64,000 bases of DNA from Rhizobium bangladeshense (GTDB taxonomy: Bacteria; Pseudomonadota; Alphaproteobacteria; Rhizobiales; Rhizobiaceae). A model generated the notes under the pieces. It was not told where the DNA came from, ran no database searches, and was given only the letters and a program-made list of their open reading frames with translations. A program made the position numbers and the translations under genes. Location of the stretch: positions 561,001 to 625,000 of the forward strand of contig NZ_CP071612.1 in the NCBI RefSeq assembly GCF_017357245.1. The letters are read 5' to 3'. Below, piece by piece: positions 35,485 to 44,998 of this stretch (within the stretch, counting starts at the first letter, position 1; each line of letters starts with the position of its first letter).

Positions 35485-38175
35485 TCATTCAGCCTCGATC
35501 TCGTGCAGGTGCGTGTTTGAAGAGGTACGTCCACGCAATTTGTCCATCTCTATTACAAGCAGAAGCGAGGCGGCGGCCAGAAGCGTCAGCGCCCATTCCG
35601 CCAGCGAGATCGGCGCCAGGCCAAGCACCTCACGGAACCACGGGACATGCATGGCGCCGATATGGATGGCTTGGGCCGCTACGATACTGGCGAGCAGCAG
35701 CGGGTTTTGGAAAAAGGATCGCGAGAAGAGCGAGCGACGCTCGGAACGGCAGCTGAGAGTTTGTACATTCTCAAACATGACGAAAAGCAGAAGCAGTAGA
35801 TTGCGCGCCTCGGAGACCTGGTAGCCCTGTGACAGCAGCCAATAGAAGACTGCAAAGCCACCGCCGCCTATGACGAGCGCGGATTGGACGATCCGGCGAA
35901 CCATTAGCCCGTCGAAGATCGGCTCCTTGGGGAGGCGAGGTGGCCTGGCCAGTTCGTCGCCCTCAGGTCGCTCTCCCGCGAGCGTCACGTCCTGAATGCC
36001 ATTCGTGACGAGATTCAGCCAGAGAAGCTGCACGGGAAGCAGTGGCATTGGAAGACCGAGCGGAATCGCCAGCAGGAACAGCAGCATTTCCGCAGCTCCT
36101 GTCGCCGTCAACATGAGGATGACTTTGCGAATGTTGGAATAGGCGGTTCTACCCTCGCGAATGCCGCTGACGATGGAGGCGAAATTGTCGTCGGCAACGA
36201 CGATGTCCGCGCTCTCCTTGGCGACCTCCGTACCCTTCACGCCCATGGCGACACCGACATGAGCGTGTTTCAGGGCTGGAGCGTCATTGACGCCGTCTCC
36301 GGTCACCGCCACGAAATGGCCGTTGCGCGCCATGGAGAGCACAATCGCAAGCTTCTGATTGGGAACGACGCGGGCATAGATGCGCGCGCTTTTCGTAAGC
36401 TCATCCAGCCGCTCCGGGCCTGCGGCTTCGGCCTCGCGCACCGCGTCGCCGGTGGTGATTTGGCTCGGGCCGAAGTGCAAACCCGCCTGAGCGGCGATGG
36501 CCGCTGCTGTTTTGGGGTCGTCGCCCGTCACCATCGCTACCTCGACGCCGGCGGCGCGGCATTCTCGGATCGCCTGCGGAACTTCCTGGCGGATCGGATC
36601 CTGCATGCCCGCAATACCAAGGAATACGAGGTCGATAAGATGATGGTGGCCGAAGGTGGCGTCGGCATCACTGCGGATTTCGCCCTCTGCGAAAGCGAGA
36701 ACCCGAAGCCCGCGGGCCGCCATCTCCTCCTTCTGGGCGAGAAGCCTGTCTCTGTCGATTTCCACCACCCGGTCGCCGATATCCATCCGGTCGGCCATGC
36801 TGAGCAGTGTCTCAGTCGAGCCCTTCGCGAAGATGCGCACGCGTTCGCTCCCGCGATGGAAGGAGGCAGCATATTTCAGATCGGGCTCATAAGGGATGCG
36901 GGCGAGCAAGGGATAATCCGCTGCCATCTTCTCTTGCGCCAATCCCGCCTTACGCGCGGCGGCCAATAGGGCGACGTCGACCGTGTCGCCGACGCCTTTC
37001 CAGCCGTTCTCGTCCTGCATGAGCGAACCCTCGTTGGGAAGCGCGGCCGCTCTGAGCAGTCGGCCGGCGCGCACGCGTGCCTCCGCCACGCTCATATTGG
37101 CCGCCTTGATCTCGCAGGTGTCCAGGTCAGTACCCGCATCAAGGGCAAGATCGGTGCCGTCCGGGAGCCGGATATCGGTAACCGTGAGCTCGTTGAGCGT
37201 CAGAGTCCCTGTCTTGTCGGTGGCGATCATGGTGCAGGAGCCCAGCGATTCGACCGCCGGCATTCGCCGCACAATGACGTCGCGCTTCGCCATGCGACGC
37301 ATGCTGATCGCGAGCGCAATCGAGATTGCGATGGGCAGGCCTTCTGGAATTGCGCTCACGGCAAGACCGACCGACATGAGGAAAAGATCGCTCCACGCGA
37401 GCCCTCGCATCAGGCCGATGCCGATCAAGACCAGCGACGTCACTCCCACCGCCCAGGCGATCGCATTGGAGAAACGAGCAAGCCGGATCATCAGTGGCGG
37501 TTGCGATGCGGATGCCCTGCCGATTTCGGCGGCAATCTTGCCGATCTCGGTTCTAAGTCCTGTCCCTGTCACGACGCCCGTGCCCCGTCCACGCGTGACC
37601 AGCGTGCCGGCGAATGCGGTTGCCGTCTTGCCCTCCTCAACCGGCACGCCAGCGGGCCGTGCCGCTTTGCGCGTCGCCAGCGATTCTCCGGTAAGGAGGG
37701 ATTCGTCGCACAGAAGGTCGGTCGCCTCGACCAGTGCGAGGTCAGCCGGAACTCTTCCGCCGGCTTCCAGAAGCACGAGATCTCCCGGCACCAGCAGGCG
37801 TGCTTCAATCTCCCGCACCTCTCCGTCGCGAATGACGGCGGCACGCGGTTGTTCGAGCTTTCGAAGCGCCAGCGCAGCTCGGCCTGCCGAATATTCCTGC
37901 AGACTGCCGATCAAGCCGTTCAGCAGCAAGACGACGCCGATAAAGACTGCATCCTTGGTATCACTGACCACCAGGGAGATGGCGGCTGCCAGAACCAGGA
38001 TATAAATCAGGGGGCTGCGGAACTGCCGCAAGAAGACAAACGCGAAAGAGGGGGTCTCAGGCTCGGGCAGAATATTTGGACCGTAACGCACCAGCCGGCT
38101 CTCGGCCTCTTCAGTGACGAGGCCGCTACGACTGCCGAGACCGGCGGCGAATGGGTGGGGAATGGGAATGGTCAC
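35485..38175 (-). CDS. Cation-transporting P-type ATPase (PII-like), GTG start
   Basis: The GTG at 38175, seven bases after AGGAG, gives 896 residues; a further upstream ATG gives 909. It has an N-terminal cation ATPase domain, actuator loop (CDESLLTGES), phosphorylation site DKTGTLT with Asp320, hinge TGDGVNDAPALKHA and about ten membrane segments. The M4 motif is IPEGLPIAISIALA, which is the calcium/manganese-type PII group rather than the heavy-metal CPx type. A proline-rich cation site and no metal-binding N-domain support this. The ion, possibly Ca2+ or Mg2+, is unproven. The zeta-like gene lies just upstream. Confidence 0.92.
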   Translation of the reverse strand: MTIPIPHPFAAGLGSRSGLVTEEAESRLVRYGPNILPEPETPSFAFVFLRQFRSPLIYILVLAAAISLVVSDTKDAVFIGVVLLLNGLIGSLQEYSAGRAALALRKLEQPRAAVIRDGEVREIEARLLVPGDLVLLEAGGRVPADLALVEATDLLCDESLLTGESLATRKAARPAGVPVEEGKTATAFAGTLVTRGRGTGVVTGTGLRTEIGKIAAEIGRASASQPPLMIRLARFSNAIAWAVGVTSLVLIGIGLMRGLAWSDLFLMSVGLAVSAIPEGLPIAISIALAISMRRMAKRDVIVRRMPAVESLGSCTMIATDKTGTLTLNELTVTDIRLPDGTDLALDAGTDLDTCEIKAANMSVAEARVRAGRLLRAAALPNEGSLMQDENGWKGVGDTVDVALLAAARKAGLAQEKMAADYPLLARIPYEPDLKYAASFHRGSERVRIFAKGSTETLLSMADRMDIGDRVVEIDRDRLLAQKEEMAARGLRVLAFAEGEIRSDADATFGHHHLIDLVFLGIAGMQDPIRQEVPQAIRECRAAGVEVAMVTGDDPKTAAAIAAQAGLHFGPSQITTGDAVREAEAAGPERLDELTKSARIYARVVPNQKLAIVLSMARNGHFVAVTGDGVNDAPALKHAHVGVAMGVKGTEVAKESADIVVADDNFASIVSGIREGRTAYSNIRKVILMLTATGAAEMLLFLLAIPLGLPMPLLPVQLLWLNLVTNGIQDVTLAGERPEGDELARPPRLPKEPIFDGLMVRRIVQSALVIGGGGFAVFYWLLSQGYQVSEARNLLLLLFVMFENVQTLSCRSERRSLFSRSFFQNPLLLASIVAAQAIHIGAMHVPWFREVLGLAPISLAEWALTLLAAASLLLVIEMDKLRGRTSSNTHLHEIEAE

Positions 38176-38225
38176 GAGATTTCTCCTGCACGAAATTGCC
38201 GGCAGCCTGGCCACATCACCCGGAT

Positions 38226-38546
38226 CTACCCGGCCTCGTCGAGAGACCTTGCCGCTTCAAGCAGAAGCTGCTCCATTTTCTCGCGAACCGTCTGAGCGTT
38301 GATCGCGAGATCCGCATATTGCAGGTCGCTCAGGACCTTTTTGAAGACTTTCTCGTCTCCTGACTCCAGCAACCCGGCGGAAATGACTTCGTCGAAATAG
38401 ACGTCAAAGTCATTTCGTCCGATGAGCTCGGCCGCCCAGCGTGCCAGCATCCGGTCGCGCCTCGCCCGGATATGGAACGTACGCTCGAGCTTCATGATGT
38501 ACTCTTTCTCGAGTGCTTCTTCACGCTCGTCGATGATGCCCATCAT
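38226..38546 (-). CDS. DUF1476 protein, paralogue of F-ATPase zeta inhibitor subunit
   Basis: This 106-residue helical protein starts behind GGAGGACC. It follows the DUF1476/zeta pattern: an N-terminal inhibitory-type helix (IIDEREEALEKEYIMKLE), ARRDRMLARWAAELIG, GDEKVFKKVLSDL and a C-terminal four-helix-like tail. In alphaproteobacteria zeta blocks ATP hydrolysis by the F1 motor. This copy is more divergent and encoded 50 bp ahead of a P-type ATPase, not with atp genes. It may act under low oxygen or on the neighbour. That is inference. Confidence 0.85.
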   Translation of the reverse strand: MMGIIDEREEALEKEYIMKLERTFHIRARRDRMLARWAAELIGRNDFDVYFDEVISAGLLESGDEKVFKKVLSDLQYADLAINAQTVREKMEQLLLEAARSLDEAG

Positions 38547-38975
38547 CGGTCCTCCAGCGAATAGTCATCAGCCGCTTGATGGCTGCTCGTCGACGTGTCG
38601 CCGGGATCAGCTCGGAGCGGTGCATACGGCGGCACGTAATCATTCTTGCTTCGGAAACCGCCTGCGTTTGATCAGACAATTGTCCGCGCAATGCGCAGAA
38701 CAGATTTCTTTCGCAAATCTGCACTGCTTCTTCGAACCTTTCCATTCGTGGCAAGGAATTCGAGCCTCGCCTGTACTGCGGATCGTATCCGGCGCCCGCA
38801 TTGCCACCTTGAACATAGACCGGCTCATCGCAGTCCGCATTCGTCCTTTGCTTAAAGATCATCGTTTCTCTGCTCGCGGCAAGGTGGACCAATTTCAAGA
38901 AGTCACGCCAGGTCTGCTGCATGCGGCTAAGAACCCTCACAGTCGCAGGCGCCGATTCCGCCGACCTCGGCACGA
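38547..38975. other. 429-bp stretch without a convincing gene
   Basis: A minus-strand frame (38521-38979) covers it, but it is Arg-rich, lacks a ribosome site and overlaps the zeta-like gene. No hairpin or operator was clear. Promoter of the zeta-P-ATPase unit may lie here. Confidence 0.5.
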
Positions 38976-39152
38976 TCAAAATCCGTTACCCTTGGTCGGC
39001 GGGATGAATGGATCCGGATAGCCTTCCTTGGGTGCCGTCTTCGTCTGCGGCGCATCATCCGACTGATCCGGCTGCGGCCACCACGCCGCACTGCCGTAGC
39101 CGGCCAGGACGGCAAGTAGGATCACGGCTGTTACGGTCACTATCTTCGGCAT
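38976..39152 (-). CDS. Small membrane-anchored or exported protein
   Basis: This 58-residue protein starts behind AAAGGA. It has a hydrophobic N-terminal helix (VTVTAVILLAVLAGYGSAAWW) with no clear cleavage site, then a proline-rich, acidic periplasmic tail (PDPFIPPTKGNGF). Its likely role is unknown. A near-FixK box (39211-39224) lies 60-70 bp upstream, at the distance expected for activation. It may be the first gene of a low-oxygen unit on this strand. Confidence 0.65.
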   Translation of the reverse strand: MPKIVTVTAVILLAVLAGYGSAAWWPQPDQSDDAPQTKTAPKEGYPDPFIPPTKGNGF

Positions 39153-39210
39153 AGCGCATTCCTTTCGCTCCGTGAGATGGCCATCTTCGAGCGATCTTGC
39201 CCCCGGCGCA

Positions 39211-39224
39211 TTGCGCTCGATCAA
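39211..39224. promoter_or_regulatory. Degenerate FixK/FNR-type box
   Basis: On the minus strand TTGATCGAGCGCAA matches TTGA-N6-TCAA at all but one position. It lies 59-72 bp before the small gene ending at 38976. The rest of the 322-bp gap 39153-39474 shows nothing else. Confidence 0.45.
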
Positions 39225-39474
39225 TGAGCTCTCGAAACGAAGTAATTTATTGTCGAACAAGGCGGCAGCATTGCAGGATATTTGACGGATCCGACACCGT
39301 CTCGTGGACATAATCGGCGACCGCCGCATGTCGGCGTTCCAAGATTAGCTGAAAGATGTCTTTCTTCTGGGAAGCAGACGAATGGGACACCTAGATCGGC
39401 GCTGATAGCGGCGAACTTGCTGCTGCGGCTCTATCCGGATCCGGTGATTGAGCGGTCGTAGCGCCGGCAGCACC

Positions 39475-40731
39475 TCAAAACAGGAGGAGCGACCCCAGAG
39501 ACAGAATGAGCGCGGGGAACATGACGACGGTTCCGAGCTTTAGAAACGTCCAGGCGCCGATATGCAGGCCTTCGCGCCGGAGCGCAGACAGCCACAGGAT
39601 CGTCGCCAGCGACCCCGTCACCGACAGGTTGGGTCCGAGATCGACGCCGATCAGTACGGCCCCCGCGATCTTGTCGGAGACACCGGCTGCCTGCACTACG
39701 CTTCCGGCAAGCAGGCCCGCCGGAAGATTGTTCACGAGGTTGCAGATCACACCGACGAGCAGGCCCGCAACGGCGATCGCCTGCGATTGCGAAGCCGAGG
39801 CTAGTGAAGCCAATTGATCGGAGAGAAGCTTCGTCAAGCCGGTGTGGTCGAGAGATTCCACGATTACGAACAGGCCCGCGACCAGCGGCAGAACGCTCCA
39901 GCTTATGCCTTTCAGCGTCTCGGCCGGGCTTTGCCGCGTCAGCAGCAGAACAATCGCGGTGGTGATCGTGCCTGCAGCAAAGGTCGGCACCCCGAGATCG
40001 ACATGCATGGCCGACGCCGCGATCAGAACGATCGCTGTCAGCAGGATTCCCCATCCGGCCAGGCGGGCGCTGCCCGAGAGGGGCCGTCGTTGCGTATCCG
40101 CGGCAAGCGTATCGTCTGCAAGGGCGCGGCGCTGCGTCCAATAGAGGCAGATGAACGTGGCGAGGATCGAAATGATCGACGGCAGCATGAATGTTGACAG
40201 CCAGCGGGACAGCGACGGCATGTCGCCGCCGGCAAAGATCACCAGATTGGCCGGATTGGAAATCGGCAGAACGAAGCTTGCGGCATTGGCGATGAAGGCG
40301 CAGATCAGGAGATAAGGCATCGGGTCCTTCACCCGCGCCGTCCGGCAGGCGGCATAGACGGCCGGCGTCAGCACCACGGCCGTCGCATCGTTGGAAAGAA
40401 AGACGGTGACAACCACGCCAACAAGATAGACCAGCACGAAAAGACGTCGAGGTGAACCTTTGGCACAGGCTGTGGCAATGGCGGCGATCCAGTCGAACAG
40501 GCCTTCGCGCCGGGCAAGCTCGGACAGCAGCATCATGCCGATCAGAAACAGATACACGTCGCCGCCCTTGGCGACGCCGGCCAGGGCATCTTCGGGTCCG
40601 ACCAGGCGGAAGGCGAGCAGGAGCAGGGCGCCGAATACGGCCCAGATCGCCTCCGGCCATCGAAAGGGACGGACGACGACGCCCATCGCAGTGAGGCCGG
40701 CGATACCCCAGGTCATGGCATGTTCGGTCAT
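39475..40731 (-). CDS. ArsB/NhaD-family anion or ion transporter
   Basis: This 418-residue membrane protein has about 11 segments. The ion-transporter superfamily pattern is visible in two halves: FLSNDATAVVLTPAVYA with FVLPISNPANLVIF, and NLVNNLPAGLLAGSV with GVDLGPNLSVTGSLATILW. The last motif is typical of ArsB arsenite carriers. No arsenate reductase or ArsR gene is next to it, so the substrate could differ. Start may be Met1 or Met6; the ribosome site is weak. Confidence 0.85.
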   Translation of the reverse strand: MTEHAMTWGIAGLTAMGVVVRPFRWPEAIWAVFGALLLLAFRLVGPEDALAGVAKGGDVYLFLIGMMLLSELARREGLFDWIAAIATACAKGSPRRLFVLVYLVGVVVTVFLSNDATAVVLTPAVYAACRTARVKDPMPYLLICAFIANAASFVLPISNPANLVIFAGGDMPSLSRWLSTFMLPSIISILATFICLYWTQRRALADDTLAADTQRRPLSGSARLAGWGILLTAIVLIAASAMHVDLGVPTFAAGTITTAIVLLLTRQSPAETLKGISWSVLPLVAGLFVIVESLDHTGLTKLLSDQLASLASASQSQAIAVAGLLVGVICNLVNNLPAGLLAGSVVQAAGVSDKIAGAVLIGVDLGPNLSVTGSLATILWLSALRREGLHIGAWTFLKLGTVVMFPALILSLGSLLLF

Positions 40732-40981
40732 TCGGAATCGCGTTCGGTTGGCTCGCGGCGGATCAGCCGCCTAGGTTGGTAAGAGTTTTTCTGCGATCGA
40801 ATACATGTTTGCTCGGGCAGTGACAAATCTGTTTATGTTTCGCTAAGTGCAATGCCGAAAGAACATTCGCTCAAAAGGTCGTGCATAGCAGATTACAGCC
40901 AAACGAGCTTCATACTGGCAGAACTGATGTCCGCGCAATTGCGTCCTCGCGGGCTCCGCCTCCGCAGAGCTATACTGCCCA

Positions 40982-42367
40982 CTATGGTGGCGTCATCGTC
41001 ACTGTGGATTCGGCCGCAGTCGTATTTGCCTGCGTATTGATCGAATCGGGCGATGGCAGATTGAGTTCGGCGATCAAGCCACGCGGCGTGGCATTTTCTA
41101 ACCTCAGCGTTCCAAAATGGCTTTCGACGATATCCCTCACGATGGAAAGCCCCAAACCGAATCCGCGATCGTTACGCGCAGAATCCAGTTTATAGAACGG
41201 CTCCAGGACATGGGCGTGGAATTCCAGAGGAATGCCGGGGCCGTCGTCGGTGACGCTGATGCTGATTGCCCGATCTGGCTTGACATGAAGCTCGACATTC
41301 ACGTGCCGGGCAAATTTGGTGCCGTTGTCGATGAGATTGGCGATAGCGCGTTTGAGCGCGTGAGGTCGGCACGGATAGGCGAAGCGATCAGGCCCGTCAT
41401 AGGAAACCGAATAGCCCATATCGGCAAAATCGTTGCAGACGGTGTTTATAAGGCTCGGCAGGTCGGCTCTCAGCTGGGTTTCCTTCGAAGCGTCCTTCCT
41501 GAGGTAGACCAAGGTCTCATCGACCATCAGCGCCAAGGCGTCGATGTCCGCCAGCAATGCGGCGCGCAGGGACGGTTCGGTTGAACGCTCCGCCCTGAGG
41601 CGCAAACGCGTCAGCGGCGTTCTCAGATCATGGCTGATGGCGCGCAACATGCGCGTGCGCGCCTCGATCATCCCCCGGACGCGGCTCCGCATGTCGTTTA
41701 GCGACTTCGCAAGTGTACGGACTTCAGGTGGCCCGATTTCGTCGAAGGGGCGCTCCGGGCCCTTATCCGGATCGAGATCGCGTGCGGCCTGAGAAAAGCG
41801 TTGAAGCGGCGAAGCGATCATGCGGCTGCCGTAGAGGGACAGCAGGACGACGGGCACGAACATTGCCATGGTCGCGAGGAAGTCGCTGATTTCGCGATCT
41901 GTGATGCGGGAGTCGGGCACGGCAGGCGGCGGTAAGAAAGCAAGGGCGCGGCGCTGATCGATGCTAACGACCAGCGACGGCTTAAGGTGGCCTGTCTCGG
42001 TCGCCGCCCGTAGCTTGGCGTCGACATCCGGCGAAAGATTTTTCTGGATTTCGGAACGAAAGTCACCTTCCTCCACCTCCAGCTCGGGGCCTTGCAGTTC
42101 TGCCGCTGAGACCTCGGCGACTTGAAGTCCTGTCCTTCTCGCAGCGTCAAGAATGGCGGTCTCCTGATCAGCGGTCTCGGCAGAGCGGATCATCTCGGTA
42201 ACGAACTCGATGCGCATGGCAACCGCGCGCGCCTGAGAGACGCTTTCAGGCTCCTTGATTGTCAGGTTTTCGCTGATGATGCCGAGGATTGCAAAGAGGA
42301 CGACGGGCGCGACGGCAAGCAGGGCGATCTGCCGGTGGATGGAACCTGCAAGAAATCGCACCAGCAT
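40982..42367 (-). CDS. Membrane sensor histidine kinase (EnvZ type)
   Basis: This 461-residue protein has TM1 at about 12-32, a periplasmic sensor of about 130 residues, TM2 at about 167-187 and a HAMP domain. HisKA follows with His246 (AISHDLRTPLTRLRLRAE). The HATPase domain has N box NLIDNGTKFA, G1 DDGPGIP and G2 RGFGLGLSIV. Partner is probably the OmpR-type regulator at 44186, on the opposite strand beyond mipA. A CTTAACAA-type motif lies 130-148 bp upstream, suggesting autoregulation. Confidence 0.92.
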   Translation of the reverse strand: MLVRFLAGSIHRQIALLAVAPVVLFAILGIISENLTIKEPESVSQARAVAMRIEFVTEMIRSAETADQETAILDAARRTGLQVAEVSAAELQGPELEVEEGDFRSEIQKNLSPDVDAKLRAATETGHLKPSLVVSIDQRRALAFLPPPAVPDSRITDREISDFLATMAMFVPVVLLSLYGSRMIASPLQRFSQAARDLDPDKGPERPFDEIGPPEVRTLAKSLNDMRSRVRGMIEARTRMLRAISHDLRTPLTRLRLRAERSTEPSLRAALLADIDALALMVDETLVYLRKDASKETQLRADLPSLINTVCNDFADMGYSVSYDGPDRFAYPCRPHALKRAIANLIDNGTKFARHVNVELHVKPDRAISISVTDDGPGIPLEFHAHVLEPFYKLDSARNDRGFGLGLSIVRDIVESHFGTLRLENATPRGLIAELNLPSPDSINTQANTTAAESTVTMTPP

Positions 42368-42496
42368 CGTCAGCCCTCCAAATCGGCACGCAACAGCCGG
42401 ATGCTGCCGGCCTCATTTCGCCGCAGGCCGCTTTTCGACTGTCGGAATAGCACAAAGCGTGTGCCGATGAGATGTTATCAATATGCCAGCGGCAAT

Positions 42497-42515
42497 GGTG
42501 TTTTAATTTGTTAAC
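42497..42515 (-). promoter_or_regulatory. CTTAACAA-type motif upstream of the histidine kinase
   Basis: The minus strand reads GTTAACAAATTAAAACACC. It resembles the motifs upstream of mipA, the patatin gene and the S41 protease region (TTAACAA, two to three bases, then an A-rich block). Orientation matches the kinase gene. Confidence 0.55.
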
Positions 42516-42534
42516 CCGCTGTGGCAAGGAACCG

Positions 42535-42870
42535 CTAACGTGGGTCCGCGAGTGTTCGAACGCGCTCAAGAAAGGCGGCCCTGTCGAAAAGCACAGGCTG
42601 TTCGGATGACGCCGCGTCGATGTTGGGCAGCACAAAGGCCTGGATGTTCACCACGGGGAGATTGGAGAAAAATCGCACCTCGCGGATCTTCGAAGTGATG
42701 GTGACGATCACTTTGCAGAGGAGGAGCTCCAGCACGAGCTGAAGTTCCGGTATGGTGCTTGCGCTCCTCACGTCGAAGCCCCGGCTCCGCAGGACTTCGC
42801 CGGCAAGGTGTAATCCGCGCTGGTCGGGGATGTAGACAAGAACAGGAGGTGCGGGGTTCTCGCCGATCAT
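42535..42870 (-). CDS. Receiver-like small protein without clear phosphoacceptor
   Basis: This 111-residue soluble protein starts behind GAGGAA. The start VLVYIPDQRGLHLAGEVLRS and the following alternation of strands and helices look like a CheY-type fold. The usual acidic pair and the central phosphoacceptor aspartate are absent, however (the equivalent strand reads CKVIVTITS). It may be a pseudo-receiver adaptor for the adjacent kinase. The two genes are on the same strand with 167 bp between, including a separate promoter motif. Confidence 0.6.
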   Translation of the reverse strand: MIGENPAPPVLVYIPDQRGLHLAGEVLRSRGFDVRSASTIPELQLVLELLLCKVIVTITSKIREVRFFSNLPVVNIQAFVLPNIDAASSEQPVLFDRAAFLERVRTLADPR

Positions 42871-43189
42871 TATTCAATTCCTCTTTCTTCGGCCGCACCT
42901 GGCAAAGTAGGAATTTCGTTTCAAAGATGTGTTTCATTACGTTAAGTGTTGTGTCTTCGCGTGCCGATATGTCCATCCCGACGCTCGTGCCGGCGGGAAG
43001 TCACCAGGCGATTATTTTTATCTGCCTCGCGTCATCTGCGCGCCCGCCTGTTCAGGGGCGTCAACTCGGGGCTCGGCAATGACGCTCGGAAACATTTCTT
43101 AACAAGACAAAATCCATCCCAAAACGGTTTGCCTGCAGGGTGCCGCCGGTCGAGGGCAGTAAGCCTCGGAAAACACCCAGGAGCGAACT
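42871..43189. other. Divergent gap between the receiver-like gene and mipA
   Basis: This 319-bp gap has no gene. It holds the CTTAACAA motif (43098-43116) for mipA and an AT-rich stretch near 42860-42945 that may carry the promoter for the receiver-like gene. Confidence 0.55.
43098..43116 (+). promoter_or_regulatory. CTTAACAA-type motif upstream of mipA
   Basis: CTTAACAAGACAAAATCCA lies 74-92 bp before the mipA start. It is identical at 17 of 19 positions to the motif before the patatin gene. Confidence 0.65.
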
Positions 43190-44032
43190 TTGTCTTTTAT
43201 GAAGAAGAATATTGGTTTGATGATTTTGCCGGCGCTGGTCATGCCCCTTTCAGCAGGCAATAGGGCATGGGCGGCGGATCCCGGCGAACTTGGCGCCGGT
43301 GAACCGCCTGCGCCATCCGGCGAACGTCCCACTGGTTTCCGCGGCAAGCTTCACGACTGGAATGTCGTTGTGGGAGCTGGTGCCGTGTATGGCCCGAAAT
43401 TCGAGGGGTCGAAGGATTTCGAGGTCATGCCGGTTCCTTTTGTTTCCGCAAGCTTCTTCAACGATCGCGTACATGTCGGACCGACTGGCTTGCTGATCGA
43501 TATCTACAAGGTCGAGAATTTCAAGATCAGCGCCAGGGGCGGCATGGAATTCGGTCGCGACGAAGACGACGCCGATCATCTGGAGGGATTAGGGGATATC
43601 GATTCCGGTGCAAAGGTCGGCGGCGTGATATCCTACGAGCTTGGACCCATCGAGCTTAGTGCAGGTGTCGACAAGATCATCGGCGGCAGCGACGGTGTCA
43701 CCGGGACATTCGGTGCTGAATATTCCCACCTGGTCGGCCAGTTCATCTTCTCCGCCGGGGCATCGGCTACCTGGGCGGACAAGAATTACATGAAGTCCTA
43801 TTTCGGCGTCACTCCCTTGCAGTCGGCAAGGTCTGGCCTTGACGTCTACGATGCAGGCGCGGGCTTCAAACGCATCGATCTCACCGCATCCGTGACTTAT
43901 CTGGCATCCGAGCACTGGTTCGTGCGCGGTCAGGCCGAACTGGGGATCCTGACCGGCGACGCGCGCAATAGCCCGGTGGTTCAGAAGGACACCCAGCCTT
44001 CCGTCATGATGTTCGTCGGCTACAAGTTCTGA
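43190..44032 (+). CDS. MipA/OmpV-family outer-membrane protein
   Basis: This 280-residue exported protein has a signal peptide (to about residue 28, ending AWAADPG) and a beta-barrel-like mature part. The MipA/OmpV pattern is visible: GAVYGPKFEGSKDFEVMPVP, then the strand series ending with MMFVGYKF and a terminal aromatic. MipA was named as a scaffold for peptidoglycan enzymes; many members respond to envelope stress or antibiotics. AGGAG lies six bases before TTG 43190; an in-frame ATG at 43199 is the alternative. It lies between kinase and regulator. Confidence 0.88.
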   Translation: MSFMKKNIGLMILPALVMPLSAGNRAWAADPGELGAGEPPAPSGERPTGFRGKLHDWNVVVGAGAVYGPKFEGSKDFEVMPVPFVSASFFNDRVHVGPTGLLIDIYKVENFKISARGGMEFGRDEDDADHLEGLGDIDSGAKVGGVISYELGPIELSAGVDKIIGGSDGVTGTFGAEYSHLVGQFIFSAGASATWADKNYMKSYFGVTPLQSARSGLDVYDAGAGFKRIDLTASVTYLASEHWFVRGQAELGILTGDARNSPVVQKDTQPSVMMFVGYKF

Positions 44033-44185
44033 CCTCATTAGCTCGTTCGAATTCCGAGCTGAACCGCCGGCTGCCTCCTGGATGTCACGTCATGGTTTCC
44101 GGTGGGCTGCACCTCGTGCAGATCGGCGTGGCTGCACACCTCCTGCGAAGTTGCCGGTCGCCAGTCACGGTAAGACAATAAGACG

Positions 44186-44998
44186 ATGCGCAAACATTTT
44201 TCTGTTAAACAGGAACCGAAGCGGATGCTTTTTCAGATTCAGGCGCCGGATATGAGCAATATCGCATTCAATTCACCCATGCAGACTTCCGTGCGCATCC
44301 TGATCGTCGAGGACGACCGCGATATTGCCAGCATGTTGATCGACCTGATGAAGGATGCCGGCTACGCCGCCGAAGCGGTCGGCTCCGCCATGGAAATGGA
44401 CCGCCTTCTGAAGAAGAAGGAGTTCCAGCTCATCGTTCTCGACGGCATGCTTCCAGGCGAGGACGGCTTCAGCATTTGCCGCCGGATCCGATCGACCAAC
44501 ACGGTTCCTATCCTCATGCTGACGGCGCTGACGAAGGAGGTCGACCGAGTGATCGGCCTGGAGCTTGGTGCCGACGACTACGTCACGAAACCCTTCAATT
44601 CCAGGGAGCTGCTGGCAAGGATCAGGGCCTTGCTGCGGCGCTCGTCCTACTCCATGCAAGTCAGGCCCGTTCAGGAGGCGATGACCTTCGCCGGCTGGCG
44701 AATCGACCCCGTCACGCGCGAGCTGACCGATAGCGAAGGCGTTCATGTGTCGCTGACAACGGCAGAATTCGATGTCCTGCTGGTATTCTGCCAAAACCCG
44801 CGGCAGGTCATGAATCGCCAGGAAATCCTTGCCCGCACGCATGCAGGCTCGGCCGGCCCAGTCGAGCGCAGTATCGACGTCCATGTCAGTCGTGTCCGGC
44901 AAAAGATCGAGCCCGATTACAAGGAGCCGACGTTCATCAAGACGGTACGGCTGGGCGGTTATATTTTCACCCCTGAAGTTTCGCTGGCGCGGGACTGA
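44186..44998 (+). CDS. OmpR/PhoB-family response regulator
   Basis: With the first ATG the protein has 270 residues; later in-frame ATGs at 44252 or 44279 give 248 or 239 and fit the family better. The receiver has acidic pair EDD in ILIVEDDRDIAS, phosphoacceptor Asp86 (VLDGMLPGEDG) and KPFNSRELLARI. The winged helix follows from about 165 (TTAEFDVLLVF, then HVSRVRQKIE). The local kinase at 40982 is its probable partner. It likely binds the CTTAACAA motifs found in this region. Confidence 0.92.
   Translation: MRKHFSVKQEPKRMLFQIQAPDMSNIAFNSPMQTSVRILIVEDDRDIASMLIDLMKDAGYAAEAVGSAMEMDRLLKKKEFQLIVLDGMLPGEDGFSICRRIRSTNTVPILMLTALTKEVDRVIGLELGADDYVTKPFNSRELLARIRALLRRSSYSMQVRPVQEAMTFAGWRIDPVTRELTDSEGVHVSLTTAEFDVLLVFCQNPRQVMNRQEILARTHAGSAGPVERSIDVHVSRVRQKIEPDYKEPTFIKTVRLGGYIFTPEVSLARD

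Noticed and set aside
38521..38979. Minus-strand frame of 152 codons upstream of the zeta-like gene
   Set aside because: Arg-rich, no ribosome site, overlaps the zeta gene start, no recognised family.
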